64,000 nucleotides of DNA from Phycisphaerales bacterium UBA2402 (GCA_002343715.1 DDSA01000167.1:92076-156075); one strand, 5' to 3'. Positions 17,799 through 28,395 are shown, numbered from the stretch's first letter. Numbers and translations: made by a program. Notes: generated by a model not told the origin, from the sequence alone.

Positions 17799-18860
17799 TT
17801 ACTTCGGCTGTACTTGTCTGTATCGGACATCAAGCATGAGCGCCCTCCCCGCGGACTCGACCGACCACGCCCGATGCCGCAAACTCCCGTCCTGCTCGTG
17901 CTCGATACGCACGAGGATCTGAATGTCTCTCTCGAACTCGAATCCATTGAGAACAGTCTCCAACGCGCCTCCATCAACAAGGGCGAGGTCTCCCTCGTAC
18001 ACGCCCCCGCGGCTCGAGAGAGAGAGGCAGCGAAGCACATCGGCGCCTGTGTGATGATAGATGTACGTGTCGAGCAGATGGCATGGCTCGTTGCTCTCTG
18101 AGAGTCCAGTGGTTCGGATATAGATCCCGTTCGCCAGCGGGATCAACTCGACGGACGACCTGATCTTTGAAATGGTCCCTGTGGCCACCCACTGGCCCTT
18201 GAACTCTCCACTGGATTCCCAGGCATGGCCGAGCAGCGACTCGAACGCGACGAGACGCGCGGGCGGCTTCTCCCCACCTTCGACTGTGAGGCGTGGCGGC
18301 GACGCCGCTGGTTGGATGCGGACGCGATCCCACGCGGTCAATGGTGTGTAGGCCGCGGTCCCGTTCGACTCGAGCAGTTCGTCGTGATACTTGTCGGGAC
18401 CGTCGAATGTCCATCGGGACTTCAGTTTGCGGGTTCCCCCGGTCTGGTGCATGTCGAATACGGCTTCGAGTGAATCCCCATCGAACGCGACCGTGCCTTC
18501 AGACACTCCCGCTTTGTACGGACTCAGGCCGAGAGAGCGGATGATCTTGAAACGGGGATGCCAGTACACGACCCAGAGTGCACGCCACGGGTTGCCGTCT
18601 GCGCTGTGTCCGTCGGTCATCACCCGCATCGAGTGCATGCCCGGCCCCTTGTGCCAACGATCGAACATGTCCATTCCACTTTGAGATGTCATCCTCCATG
18701 CACCATCAATCATGCGCGCGAAGCGCTCGATCGGGTTGGCGACCTTGGATGGCAAGGATTCCTGCACCTCCGCAGCAGCCGGTGGTTCAGTACACGCCTC
18801 TGCGCAGGGGGCCAAGCCGGCAACGAGCAGCGGGGCCGCGAGGAAAAGGTTGAGTCGCAT
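17799..18860 (-). CDS. Exported protein made of two related lipocalin-like domains
   Basis: 353 residues, ATG start, weak Shine-Dalgarno. An N-terminal signal peptide (LFLAAPLLVAGLAPCAEA) is followed by two related segments of about 140 residues. In each, a Leu-rich start with Gly-Ala-Trp (MIDGAWRM; LLGHAWESS) precedes a G-x-x beta-barrel pattern. The clearest correspondence is SLGLSPYKAGVSEGTVAFDG with LSLSSRGGVYEGDLALVDGG, each followed by LEAV or LETV. Segment one resembles DUF1579-like proteins that measure as small beta-barrels; this is a weak similarity by eye. The function is unknown. It is upstream of nothing obviously related; asnS follows at 87 bases on the opposite side of its start, same strand. 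Confidence 0.7.
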   Translation of the reverse strand: MRLNLFLAAPLLVAGLAPCAEACTEPPAAAEVQESLPSKVANPIERFARMIDGAWRMTSQSGMDMFDRWHKGPGMHSMRVMTDGHSADGNPWRALWVVYWHPRFKIIRSLGLSPYKAGVSEGTVAFDGDSLEAVFDMHQTGGTRKLKSRWTFDGPDKYHDELLESNGTAAYTPLTAWDRVRIQPAASPPRLTVEGGEKPPARLVAFESLLGHAWESSGEFKGQWVATGTISKIRSSVELIPLANGIYIRTTGLSESNEPCHLLDTYIYHHTGADVLRCLSLSSRGGVYEGDLALVDGGALETVLNGFEFERDIQILVRIEHEQDGSLRHRAWSVESAGRALMLDVRYRQVQPK

Positions 18861-18947
18861 GAATGAGGTTATGGCTTCATCGCCACAGCGAGATCGTGAT
18901 CAATCCGTGTCCGAAGGACAAGCAACCGCCGAACTCGGCGCCGAGGC

Positions 18948-20399
<1,452 letters not shown>

Positions 20400-20520
20400 G
20401 TGAAGGTGTGCGCAAGGGTATGAGGACGGTACCGTAAGCGAGATCGGGCGCGGCGAGGTACCCGCGAACGCGCGGGCTACGCCGCGCTGCAGATACCCGT
20501 ACCACGGTCAACGGCAGGTA

Positions 20521-23400
20521 TTACTCCGATTTGGGCCGTTTGTTGAGTTCGCTCGCCGAGAGTTTCCTCCGGGCGGCGCCGTACAGCGTTCGAGGACGCG
20601 GCACGGACGGAGCCGGAGAAGAGGCCGGCGGAGGGGGGGGCGCATCCCGCCGATCACCCGGATCAGCGCGAAGTTCACGACGCCCATCGTCCCGCCGCCC
20701 TTCGGCACCCCGATCGTCGCGGCGTCGCTCCCCGCCGCGCTTTCCCTGACCATGATCATCGCGTCGGTTCGTGTGTCCTTCGCGAGAACGCTCTCCTTCG
20801 CCGCGCGGTTGTGAACCCCGTGCCTGTGCATCCCTGGGTCCACCTCCATCTTTACCGCCTCGCCCGCGGCGGCGTCGGCGTCGTCCGCCGCGAGTCTGCC
20901 CATTCCCCTGCCCATCGACATTGGATCCGCCACCGGGACGAACTTCGGCAGGATGATCATCGCGATCGCCGATCTCGGCCTCGGTCAACGACACATCGTC
21001 GGAGTTTCCGGCGCGTATGTGTTTTTGTTCTTCGGATCGGTCATCGTGGATGGAGAACTGAGTGCTCGGCACGACATCACGATCATCTTCAGGGAACTCC
21101 GGCGACGGAGCGTTTGGGTCATCCTCGCCCGGAGCCGAAGGTTCGCTCGGCAACCCTTCATCGCGTCTCTCGTTCTCGGTCAAATCTCCCAGCAGGTCGC
21201 CCAGCAGATCGAGATCCGGTGCGGTGCTCCGTGGCGTCTGGGGTTGGCCCTTGTGCCGGGGTGTACGGACCGGCGGGCCGGAGAGCAGATCACCCAAGAG
21301 TGAAATCACGTCGGGTGATGGGCTGTCAGTACCATCCGAAACGCCCTCTGGTTCAGCGTTTGTGGTGTCCATCGCAGGCGATGGTGTCGGTGGCCTGTCA
21401 CCTCCGCGGCCCCTCCCACGACGGCGTCGACGCCGCCTGCCGCCTTCGCCTGGCTGGCCATCGCTTATGGCCTGACTCTCGGCGGGCACCTGTTTGGATT
21501 GCCGCGATTCGGGGTTGGCTGATCGATCCCGATTCGATACGGGCTGCTTCGCCCGATTCTCATCGCCCTCCTCTTCACGTCCGCGGCCACGCCGCCGGCG
21601 ACGACGACGACCACGCCCGCCCTCGCCCGGTTCGCTTTCCCCGCTGGACTCTTCGCGCGGTGGCGGATGGTCCTCGGGGATGATATCGGCTTCGTCGATT
21701 TCGATGGGGTGGAGTTCGATGGCCTCGGTGTCTTTGCCCGCTTCCGCAGCGGCCTCGGCCTCGAGCACGGCCTGGCGTTCCTCATCGGGATTGCCGGTCC
21801 AATCGTTCTCCGACTTCTTTTCGTCCTCCCACTCCTTGAGTTCTTTAGGAATGCGGGGCTTGGGGAGGTTGGTCAGGTCGATGTCCGCGCCCTGCTCGTC
21901 GTAGGCATAGAAGGAGATACGGTCGATGGCGACGGCCTCACTCACCCGAACATCGACGTGCTTGCCATAATGGCGCTCGATCCTGCCCAGCAGTTGACGC
22001 TTGTGGCTGAGCAGTTCTCCCGCGACACGGGGGGCCACCGCCATTTCGACTTTAAATACCTTCTCGACGTCGAGAACCGCCGCGAGATCGCGGAGCGCAT
22101 CGGCGGCGATCGAGTCCGGCTTCTGCACCAGACCCCGCCCTCGGCAGGTCGGACAGTCTGTAAAATGAGTGCTTTCATGACTCGGCCGCATCCGCTGCCG
22201 GGTCATTTCAAGAATGCCGAACTCCGTGATCGAGAGCACCGTGGTCTTGGCTCGATCGCGTTTCAGCCGTTCCTTGAATCGATTTTCAATGTCCTTGCGG
22301 TGCTCGTGGCGCCGCATGTCGATCAGGTCGTTGATGACAATGCCGCCCATGTCCCGCAGCCGCAACTGACGGCAGATCTCGTCAACGGCCTCGATGTTCG
22401 TCTGGTAGGCGTTGGTCTCGGCATCGCGGCTTTCGCGGCTCTTGCCCGAGTTCACATCGATGGCCACGAGCGCCTCGGTCTGGTCGATCACCAGGCGACC
22501 GCCGCTGGGCAGAGGCACCTCCCGCGCGTGGATGAGTGAAATCTGCTGCTCGATGCCGAAGGCATGAAAGATCGGGCTTTTCCCGGGGTAGTGATAGAGT
22601 TTGGTTGTTCCGCGCGGGGCGACGATCTTCATGAACCGCGCGGCCCGCTGCATCGCCTGCTCGTTGTCGATCACCACACGCTGGATATCGCTGGTCAGCA
22701 GGTCGCGGAGTGAGCGGACCAGCAGATCGCTCTCGGAATAGAGCAGCCGGGGCTTGCCGCCGGTCTTCAGCCTTTTCTCCATGTCTTTCCACAACCGCTG
22801 GAGATAGGCAAGGTCGCGCTTCAGATCTGTCTTGGTCTGATCCATCCCGGCCGTGCGGAGAATGAACCCGAAACCCTCCGGCAGGTCGAGTTGGTCGAGT
22901 ATCTGCCGCATCTCACGGCGCTGCTCCTCGTCCTCGACCTTGCGTGAGACACCTACCTTGTCCATATAAGGCATCATCACCAGGAAGCGACCCGGGATCG
23001 AGAGATAACTGGTCAGCGTCGGGCCTTTCGTGCCCACACCCTCCTTGAGCACCTGCACGATCACTTCATCGCCACGCCTCAGCGCGTGCTGGATCAGGGG
23101 CCGCTCACGACGCGGTGTCTTCAAACCCACGCGTTCGGTGGTGTCGTCACCCTCGCCGGGGAAATACCGGGGATGAAGATCGGTGATGTGGAGGAACCCG
23201 TTGTCGCCGACGCCAAAGTCCACGAACGCGGCCTGGATCGCCGGTTCCACGTTCATGACTTTGCCGACGTAGATATTGCTCACGCGGCTTGCCGTGGCGA
23301 AACGCTCGACGAAGAGCTCTTCGAGTTTTCCATCCTCAACAATCGCCACCCGGCACTCTTCGCCGGGGACGTAGTTGATGAGCATCTGAGATTCTGCCAT
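20521..23400 (-). CDS. rne: Ribonuclease E/G with a long Arg-rich disordered tail
   Basis: 959 residues from the ATG at 23400; the frame upstream is open but looks non-coding. The catalytic half contains an S1 RNA-binding domain (SNIYVGKVMNVEPAIQAAF), the DNase I-like core with metal ligands in AIDVNSGKS and the downstream QTNIEAVDEIC/IVINDLIDM, and the Zn-link CPTCRGRG. After about residue 540 the tail is disordered. It has three Arg blocks (coding at roughly 21580-21630, 21400-21450 and 20845-20885), two short leucine motifs SLLGDLLSG and DLLGDLLGDL, and a conserved-looking basic end (RTLYGAARRKLSASELNKR). It should cleave single-stranded A/U-rich RNA and may scaffold a degradosome through the tail. 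Whether it is functionally RNase E or G is uncertain. Confidence 0.9.
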   Translation of the reverse strand: MAESQMLINYVPGEECRVAIVEDGKLEELFVERFATASRVSNIYVGKVMNVEPAIQAAFVDFGVGDNGFLHITDLHPRYFPGEGDDTTERVGLKTPRRERPLIQHALRRGDEVIVQVLKEGVGTKGPTLTSYLSIPGRFLVMMPYMDKVGVSRKVEDEEQRREMRQILDQLDLPEGFGFILRTAGMDQTKTDLKRDLAYLQRLWKDMEKRLKTGGKPRLLYSESDLLVRSLRDLLTSDIQRVVIDNEQAMQRAARFMKIVAPRGTTKLYHYPGKSPIFHAFGIEQQISLIHAREVPLPSGGRLVIDQTEALVAIDVNSGKSRESRDAETNAYQTNIEAVDEICRQLRLRDMGGIVINDLIDMRRHEHRKDIENRFKERLKRDRAKTTVLSITEFGILEMTRQRMRPSHESTHFTDCPTCRGRGLVQKPDSIAADALRDLAAVLDVEKVFKVEMAVAPRVAGELLSHKRQLLGRIERHYGKHVDVRVSEAVAIDRISFYAYDEQGADIDLTNLPKPRIPKELKEWEDEKKSENDWTGNPDEERQAVLEAEAAAEAGKDTEAIELHPIEIDEADIIPEDHPPPREESSGESEPGEGGRGRRRRRRRGRGREEEGDENRAKQPVSNRDRSANPESRQSKQVPAESQAISDGQPGEGGRRRRRRRGRGRGGDRPPTPSPAMDTTNAEPEGVSDGTDSPSPDVISLLGDLLSGPPVRTPRHKGQPQTPRSTAPDLDLLGDLLGDLTENERRDEGLPSEPSAPGEDDPNAPSPEFPEDDRDVVPSTQFSIHDDRSEEQKHIRAGNSDDVSLTEAEIGDRDDHPAEVRPGGGSNVDGQGNGQTRGGRRRRRRGRGGKDGGGPRDAQARGSQPRGEGERSREGHTNRRDDHGQGKRGGERRRDDRGAEGRRDDGRRELRADPGDRRDAPPPPPASSPAPSVPRPRTLYGAARRKLSASELNKRPKSE

Positions 23401-24051
23401 GCCGATACCTGCTTTCTCGTCACGCCTGTGGTGACGGGCCGCACGCGATTCTGTCGCGCGCGGCCGCTGCATTGCCGGAGCGTGCGAACACCTCCGACAG
23501 CGGCTAGGCAAGGCAGGAGAACCCAGTGTCGTGACGAACGTTGCGCGGAGCGCACGGCTGGCCACGAGTTGGTCCGGGGAACACGCCGCCGACAATCGGC
23601 CGCGATTGGGGTCCACCGAACCCGAGACACCCGCGTTCTTGACCGATCCGGCACCGTAGCGCCGTGAGCGGGAACAGGGGAGAAGTTCTTCCGGCGCTGA
23701 GCGGGCCAAGTAGGCGAACATCTCGCCCGGCCGCACGCCGCACCGCTATTTTGTACCCCACACCCGCGATTCGGAACGCCCGAACGCGAATGTCGAGTCA
23801 GTCATTGGGTCGTGCCGCGGATGCGGAACATACCCGACAATCCTTGAAACAACCTCTCGACGGTTTCAAGCGACTCCACTATAGGTCGGTTATCGTGAGT
23901 TCGGAACCGCACATATAACCTCGATGACACCGTTGCGAGGAATCCCCGTCAGGCGCATCTGATGATGCCGCATAATGTTTGTATTTTGATAGGTATCAGT
24001 GCACTTACCCATATTATAACTGACACTTGTACGAGGTGAGTTGATTGATGT
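23401..24051. other. 650-base gene-free region upstream of rne
   Basis: No supported gene or tRNA was found. The half near rne is as GC-rich as coding DNA. The half from about 23840 to 24051 is AT-richer and contains the inverted repeat and possible promoter listed separately, and an ATTATA at 24013-24018 (TATAAT on the minus strand) without a good -35. If transcription starts around 23871, rne has a leader of about 470 bases. Confidence 0.5.
23843..23906 (-). promoter_or_regulatory. Possible rne promoter and 5'-end hairpin
   Basis: On the minus strand TTCCGA (23906-23901) and TATAGT (23883-23878) are 17 bases apart. Transcription would start near 23871, directly before the perfect inverted repeat CTTGAAAC (23870-23863) and GTTTCAAG (23850-23843). 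A hairpin at the extreme 5' end protects RNA from RNase E, and E. coli rne is autoregulated through a long leader. The link here is inference. Confidence 0.35.
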
Positions 24052-26631
24052 TCAGCACCCGCCCGCTTCCCATTTTACAAAGAATACCTCCACATCGGCC
24101 CCATCCACACCCCCATCGAAGTTCAGATCGGCTTGGCTTTCACCCGTGACCCACACGAGATAAAACGCCTCTACATCAGCCCCGTCCGCACCGCCGTCTT
24201 GATTGAAGTCGGCGGGACAGGGAACGATCCGCATCTGCCGCATCATCTCGTTGTCCTCGTGCTCGAGGATGTGGCAGTGATAGGTGTACAAGCCTGTAAA
24301 CTCTTCGAAACGGACGATGATGCGAGTGATCTGGTTCGGATCGGCGCGGATCGTGTCTTTCCAGCCGAGTTCGTGCGGACCCGGTGGGATGCGCTGGCCG
24401 ATCGGTACGACTCGACCATCCTGAATCACGAAGTTCTGCCGATCGAGGAGTTGGAACGGCGAGTGATGAAGGTGCATGGGGTGGGATACCCCTGACCGAT
24501 TGACGAAGCTCCAGACCTCGGTCGAGCCTACGTACGGGTACTCGGTCAAGTCGTCCCACCCCAAGCCGTTGATGAGCCACTTGTCCCCTGTGCAGTCGTC
24601 GGCGGCCACATCGAGCTCGAACGTTCGATGCGAACCGGCATCGGTTTCCTGCAATCGCGCGATCGTGCTCAACACCGCGGGGACAGGGGCCGTGTGCCCC
24701 GCTTCCGTGCCGATGACGAACTTCATCACGTTGGGCACGACCCCGGCACCGGGCGGGCCGGGGAACGGCGCCGGGGCGCTGTTCAGGAGCACGACTTCTT
24801 CACCGGGCAGAAATCGCGCGAAGTCCACGATCACATCGGCACGTTCGCCCGGCGAAAGTTGGATATTCGTCCGGGTTACAGGGGAGCCGAGCAGGCCGTG
24901 ATCGGAACCGATCTGCGTGAAGGTCGTGCCGTTGGCGAGCGACAGTTGGTAGGTGCGCGAGCCGCTGCCGTTGAGCAGACGAAGCCGGTACTTGCCCCGC
25001 TTCACCTCCGCGTACGGCCAAACGCGACCGTTCACGAGGATGGTGTCACCGAAAAAATGCTCGTGCCAGTGGTGCGGATACCGGAGGCTTCCGTCGGGTT
25101 TGAAGGATCGATCCTGGATTACCAGCGGGATCTCGTGCTCTCCGGCCGGCAGGTTCAAGGACGACTCCGCCGGATCGCGCAGGATATATAACCCCGCCAG
25201 ACCCATGTAGACGTTCAACCGTGTGATCCCCAGCGCGTGGTCGTGGTACCACATCGTTGCGGCCCGCTGCCGGTTGGGATACACATACGCATCGGACCCT
25301 TCGCCGGGCATCTGCGTCCATTCGGGGTACCCATCGCTCTCCTCGCCGGTGCGTGCGCCGTGAAGGTGTGTCACCGTGCGGGGAACGTCCCCGTGATGGT
25401 CCGGTCCGTGCACGCAGTCATCCACGTGCAGGGCGTGCTCGGTGAGCAACTCGCCGGATTCATCCCGCAAGTTGTTGACCCAGAAAACCGTGACGGGTTG
25501 GTCGGCCGATGCTTCGATCGTCGGCCCGGGAAACTCCCCGTTGTACCCCCAGAGCGTTGTAAAGGGCAGATCGCGGTGGAGTTTGTCGCGGAACTGGAAG
25601 ATCACCATGTCGTACAGGGCCTCACCCCCCGGCAGACCCGTGGTGGGCTGCGCGATGCCCGGGCGCGGCAAAGCATCAACAAATGGTGTCAGGATCGGGG
25701 AACACCGTCCCGGAGTGCAGTCCGTCGCGTCACCGGCGTAATCGCCGTGCATGGATGCGCATTCCGCCGCGGTGAGGATGATGCATCCGCCCTCCTGCAG
25801 ACAGCACGCACCGCTCGGCGGCAAGCAAGGATTCGGCGTGCAGACAGTGTTATTCCCGGAGTAGACGCCCCCTTGCGCTTCGCACGTCGACTGATTGGTC
25901 CGCACGCATGTCTGCCCGAAGCAACAGGCACCGGTCGGGCCGCCGGGTGGCGTGTACTCGACCGTGAGTGTTGGCGCATAGTCCGGCGTGTCGGTTTCGC
26001 GGCTCTCGAAGCGTTTCGCCGATCCGTTCGTTGCCTCGCCCCCGATGAGTATCCAGCCGTGGTTGGATGATGCATCGGCGATCCAGCCTCGCACATCGGC
26101 GGCGAGATCGACGGAAGACCACGAGTACACGTCGGTCGCGCTTCCCACGACCCCGGAGTAGCTCACGCTCGAAGCAAAGTCGCCCCCTGGATTTGTCCAT
26201 GCCTGACCGGGCACGAAACGATGGGTCCACGTTGCATCACCGGGCAGTGCCGGCGTGCCGCGTCCTTCGTTGCCCCCGGCGTTGCTGGCGCCCTCGCCCC
26301 AGGGAGATGACAATCGATGGATGCGGAGCGGCTGATCTCCGCTCCGCGTGCGGGACATGAACATGCGGAGCGTCACGGTGTCGATCGTCGCGTCCCGCGG
26401 CACCACCGACAGATCGAAGGCGATCAACGCGCGTCGCAGCGCCCCGCCGTTGGTCCGCCCGATGAAGGTGCTGTGCCCAACGCCGTTGCTCAGTTCTCCT
26501 TCGGAGTACATCGTGGTGTCGCGTGAAGCGACAAGCGTGATCGTGTCGGCCATGGAGAACGGGATACACAGCACGTAGATCAAAACCATCACCACGCGCA
26601 CACGCACCGCGGGATACGACAGATCCGGCAT
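24052..26631 (-). CDS. Modular CotA-like multicopper oxidase with DNRLRE, GACC and dockerin modules
   Basis: 859 residues from the ATG at 26631, chosen for GGAG seven bases upstream; a GTG ten codons earlier is less likely. There is a signal peptide (VVMVLIYVLCIPFSMA). A DNRLRE-type beta domain spans about residues 20-225. Two tandem six-Cys modules follow (GACCFGQTCVRTNQSTCEAQ and GACCLQEGGCIILTAAEC). The oxidase occupies about 325-795 and all copper motifs are present: HLHG, MWYHDHALG, HPMHLHHSPF and YHCHILEHEDNEMM. The last gives both T1 and T3 ligands including the axial Met. The end is a GC-type dockerin finishing in WEAGGC. The enzyme should oxidise phenolics, bilirubin-like substrates or metals with O2 outside the cell. 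The unusual modularity suggests surface or matrix attachment. Confidence 0.9.
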   Translation of the reverse strand: MPDLSYPAVRVRVVMVLIYVLCIPFSMADTITLVASRDTTMYSEGELSNGVGHSTFIGRTNGGALRRALIAFDLSVVPRDATIDTVTLRMFMSRTRSGDQPLRIHRLSSPWGEGASNAGGNEGRGTPALPGDATWTHRFVPGQAWTNPGGDFASSVSYSGVVGSATDVYSWSSVDLAADVRGWIADASSNHGWILIGGEATNGSAKRFESRETDTPDYAPTLTVEYTPPGGPTGACCFGQTCVRTNQSTCEAQGGVYSGNNTVCTPNPCLPPSGACCLQEGGCIILTAAECASMHGDYAGDATDCTPGRCSPILTPFVDALPRPGIAQPTTGLPGGEALYDMVIFQFRDKLHRDLPFTTLWGYNGEFPGPTIEASADQPVTVFWVNNLRDESGELLTEHALHVDDCVHGPDHHGDVPRTVTHLHGARTGEESDGYPEWTQMPGEGSDAYVYPNRQRAATMWYHDHALGITRLNVYMGLAGLYILRDPAESSLNLPAGEHEIPLVIQDRSFKPDGSLRYPHHWHEHFFGDTILVNGRVWPYAEVKRGKYRLRLLNGSGSRTYQLSLANGTTFTQIGSDHGLLGSPVTRTNIQLSPGERADVIVDFARFLPGEEVVLLNSAPAPFPGPPGAGVVPNVMKFVIGTEAGHTAPVPAVLSTIARLQETDAGSHRTFELDVAADDCTGDKWLINGLGWDDLTEYPYVGSTEVWSFVNRSGVSHPMHLHHSPFQLLDRQNFVIQDGRVVPIGQRIPPGPHELGWKDTIRADPNQITRIIVRFEEFTGLYTYHCHILEHEDNEMMRQMRIVPCPADFNQDGGADGADVEAFYLVWVTGESQADLNFDGGVDGADVEVFFVKWEAGGC

Positions 26632-26710
26632 CTTCAGGCTCCATCGACTGATACCCCCCACTCGACTGAGAAAATAATTCTATGGAGCGTAGCCGGCCTC
26701 TCGATGTCTT

Positions 26711-26753
26711 CACGACCGGGACAGTTTCCTACAAAGAGGGATGCCCGGTCGTG
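26711..26753. repeat. Perfect 10-base inverted repeat
   Basis: CACGACCGGG (26711-26720) and CCCGGTCGTG (26744-26753) are exactly complementary, with a 23-base loop. The site lies 80-120 bases upstream of the multicopper oxidase start. There is no T-run on either side. It could be a binding site or an RNA hairpin in the oxidase leader. Confidence 0.5.
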
Positions 26754-27379
26754 TGTGGCGTACTCGTTCTCAATCAAGAGACCTCGTCATGTGAAGGAAC
26801 GCTCGGCCCCGATCATGCATATGACGGTTCGAGGCGGTTTGGGCAGCGCGACCGATCAGTTCTCGGCGTACGACCTTGGTGTACCTTGAAACAACGGTCC
26901 TCGACGATTCCAGCCACAACACAGAACGGATGCCCCGCCTCATCATGTTCGGCACAGACTCTCGGCACAACCGCACCGAGCGGAGTGAGGTTGAACTGAT
27001 CACTTTGATGAACGAGGAAGGTGCCTTCATACTCCCCGAGTACAACTGTTTCGCCACCGTCGAACAACAACCGTGAATCTCATGGGGTATCGAGTCTCGG
27101 CAGTCCCATCCCGATGAGATCGAGCACCGTTCACGGACTCTTTACACTCGGACCTCGCAGCAAGTCTTGACCTCATCACCCGGGTAGTTTGTTATAGGGT
27201 CACGGCTTGTGAGCCACGGTCTAACTTGAGTTCCATGCTTGACCAACTCATCCATCAGCGATGCGTTCTTTTCTCCGCATGTTCTCAGAATTTGAACGTA
27301 ACCAAAGTTCTCTATCTTGCCGAGAAGTCATCGACAGTGTCGGATAATCATTATCTGCTCGAAATTAGGGCGGATTCCC

Positions 27380-27407
27380 TTGAAGTAAATTCAACTTGAT
27401 GTAGAAT
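27380..27407 (+). promoter_or_regulatory. Sigma70-like promoter for the PEP-CTERM gene
   Basis: TTGAAG (27380-27385) and TAGAAT (27402-27407) are 16 bases apart, in AT-rich surroundings. This gives a leader of about 120 bases before the ATG at 27535. Confidence 0.55.
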
Positions 27408-27534
27408 GCATCGCACTGGGCACTCCACAAAGTGCCACTTTGGATTTGTACTGATCTATACGTTTCGGTCAGTATGGGCACTTCGGCCCGAAGCGGATCC
27501 ACCGCAAGAGAGGTTTAAAGAAGGGAATCTGTTC

Positions 27535-28320
27535 ATGAGTACGCGATTTCCACAGGCTGTGGTGGCGCTGTTAGCAGCGGCCTGCGCCGGTTCAGCATTG
27601 GCTGACGGGCGAGTCACCATCCGAGATTGCACCTTGCCCGACAACAGCAACGTGTACAACGGAACCGACGGTTCTGGCGGCGCGTTCGTGGTGACCCGGG
27701 CAACTCCCGGCGCCAACGGAGACAACAACGGCATCTACGGAGGCAATCTGCTCGCCAACGACGGTCGCGGCACGGGCTCGGATTCATTCCTGTCGTTCTG
27801 CCTTGAGCGCCAGGACAATCTGAGTTTCGGCACGACATACTTCACCCAGATCGCGACATCGGCCTTCGATGCCAACGCGCCCGTCAACCTTCCGAACCCC
27901 GACCCGCTCAGCGGTACGACGGCGACGATCTACCGGGAGTTCCGCAAGATCGCGAACGGCACGGCGTCCACCGCGGGTCTCTTCGGCGGCCTGTTCGGCC
28001 CCGGCCTCAGCCGTGCAGAAACCACCGCCATCCAGCACGCCATCTGGTACTCCGAGCAGGAGATGACCTGGGGTGAAATTTCCGCGATGGCCCAGAATGT
28101 CTACAACTGGGCCGCGGCCAACAGTGATGGCTCCTTGCGCGGCGTGCGGGTCCTTCGTCTCTGGACCAGCTACAACGCCCAGACCGGTCAATACTCCGGC
28201 TCGGCCCAGGACCTGCTGACCTGCATCCCGCTCCCCCCTTCCGCGTACGCGGGCATGGCGACTTTCGTCGGGATCCTCGGACTCGCGATCAAGCGTCGCC
28301 GCATGCTGGCCGCTCAGTAA
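27535..28320 (+). CDS. PEP-CTERM-type exported protein
   Basis: 261 residues from the ATG at 27535 with AAGGGA eight bases upstream; the frame continues 43 codons 5' without a better start. A signal peptide (VVALLAAACAGSALA) precedes a domain of about 200 residues with two cysteines (RDCTL and SFCLER) and a Gly/Asn-rich texture, including HAIWYSEQEMTWGE. That pattern is seen in several planctomycete and cyanobacterial anchored proteins of unknown role. The C-terminus is a sorting signal, CIPLPPSAYAGM then a hydrophobic helix and KRRR. The protein should be exported and processed by an exosortase-like enzyme, which is not encoded in this window. A strong terminator follows. Confidence 0.78.
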   Translation: MSTRFPQAVVALLAAACAGSALADGRVTIRDCTLPDNSNVYNGTDGSGGAFVVTRATPGANGDNNGIYGGNLLANDGRGTGSDSFLSFCLERQDNLSFGTTYFTQIATSAFDANAPVNLPNPDPLSGTTATIYREFRKIANGTASTAGLFGGLFGPGLSRAETTAIQHAIWYSEQEMTWGEISAMAQNVYNWAAANSDGSLRGVRVLRLWTSYNAQTGQYSGSAQDLLTCIPLPPSAYAGMATFVGILGLAIKRRRMLAAQ

Positions 28321-28362
28321 TCGGTTGGCAGGCTGCGAAGTTCGAAAGATGATCGTTCTGTG

Positions 28363-28395
28363 AACGGGAGGGCTGCCGAAGCCCTCCCGTTTTTT
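28363..28395 (+). terminator. Intrinsic terminator
   Basis: AACGGGAGGGCT and AGCCCTCCCGTT form a perfect 12-base stem with a GCCGA loop, followed by a T-run to 28395. It lies 42 bases after the stop of the PEP-CTERM gene. Confidence 0.93.

Larger units (their letters stand above)
26632..27534. other. 0.9 kb region without a confident gene
   Basis: Several short frames exist (for example minus-strand 26813-27070, starting TTG and reading LLFDGGETVVLGEYEGTF), but none has a ribosome binding site, recognisable domain or consistent codon pattern, so no gene is called. The region is AT-richer than its flanks. It contains the 10-base inverted repeat at 26711-26753 and the promoter at 27380-27407, and may hold a decayed gene or an unrecognised RNA. 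Confidence 0.5.

Noticed and set aside
20845-21640. CRISPR-like or satellite repeats in the Arg-rich region of rne
   Set aside because: The repeated CGNCGN pattern is explained by runs of Arg codons in a continuous protein frame.
23504-23761. Upstream extension of the RNase E/G reading frame (to 23736) and the 85-codon frame at 23504-23761
   Set aside because: The family N-terminus begins at MAESQMLINYVPGEE (23400); upstream residues look like translated GC-rich non-coding DNA.
26827-26845. GGTTCGAGGC as a tRNA T-loop
   Set aside because: Flanking bases do not form a T-stem and there is no acceptor, D or anticodon arm around it. No tRNA was found in any gap.
26813-27070. 85-codon minus-strand frame upstream of the multicopper oxidase
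   Set aside because: Begins with TTG, no ribosome binding site, no recognisable domain; overlapping frames on both strands are equally open.
27457-27470. CTATACGTTTCGGT as a third LacI-type operator
   Set aside because: Only the centre ACGTTT matches; the outer arms do not fit TGNAAA/TTTNCA and it is not positioned on a promoter.
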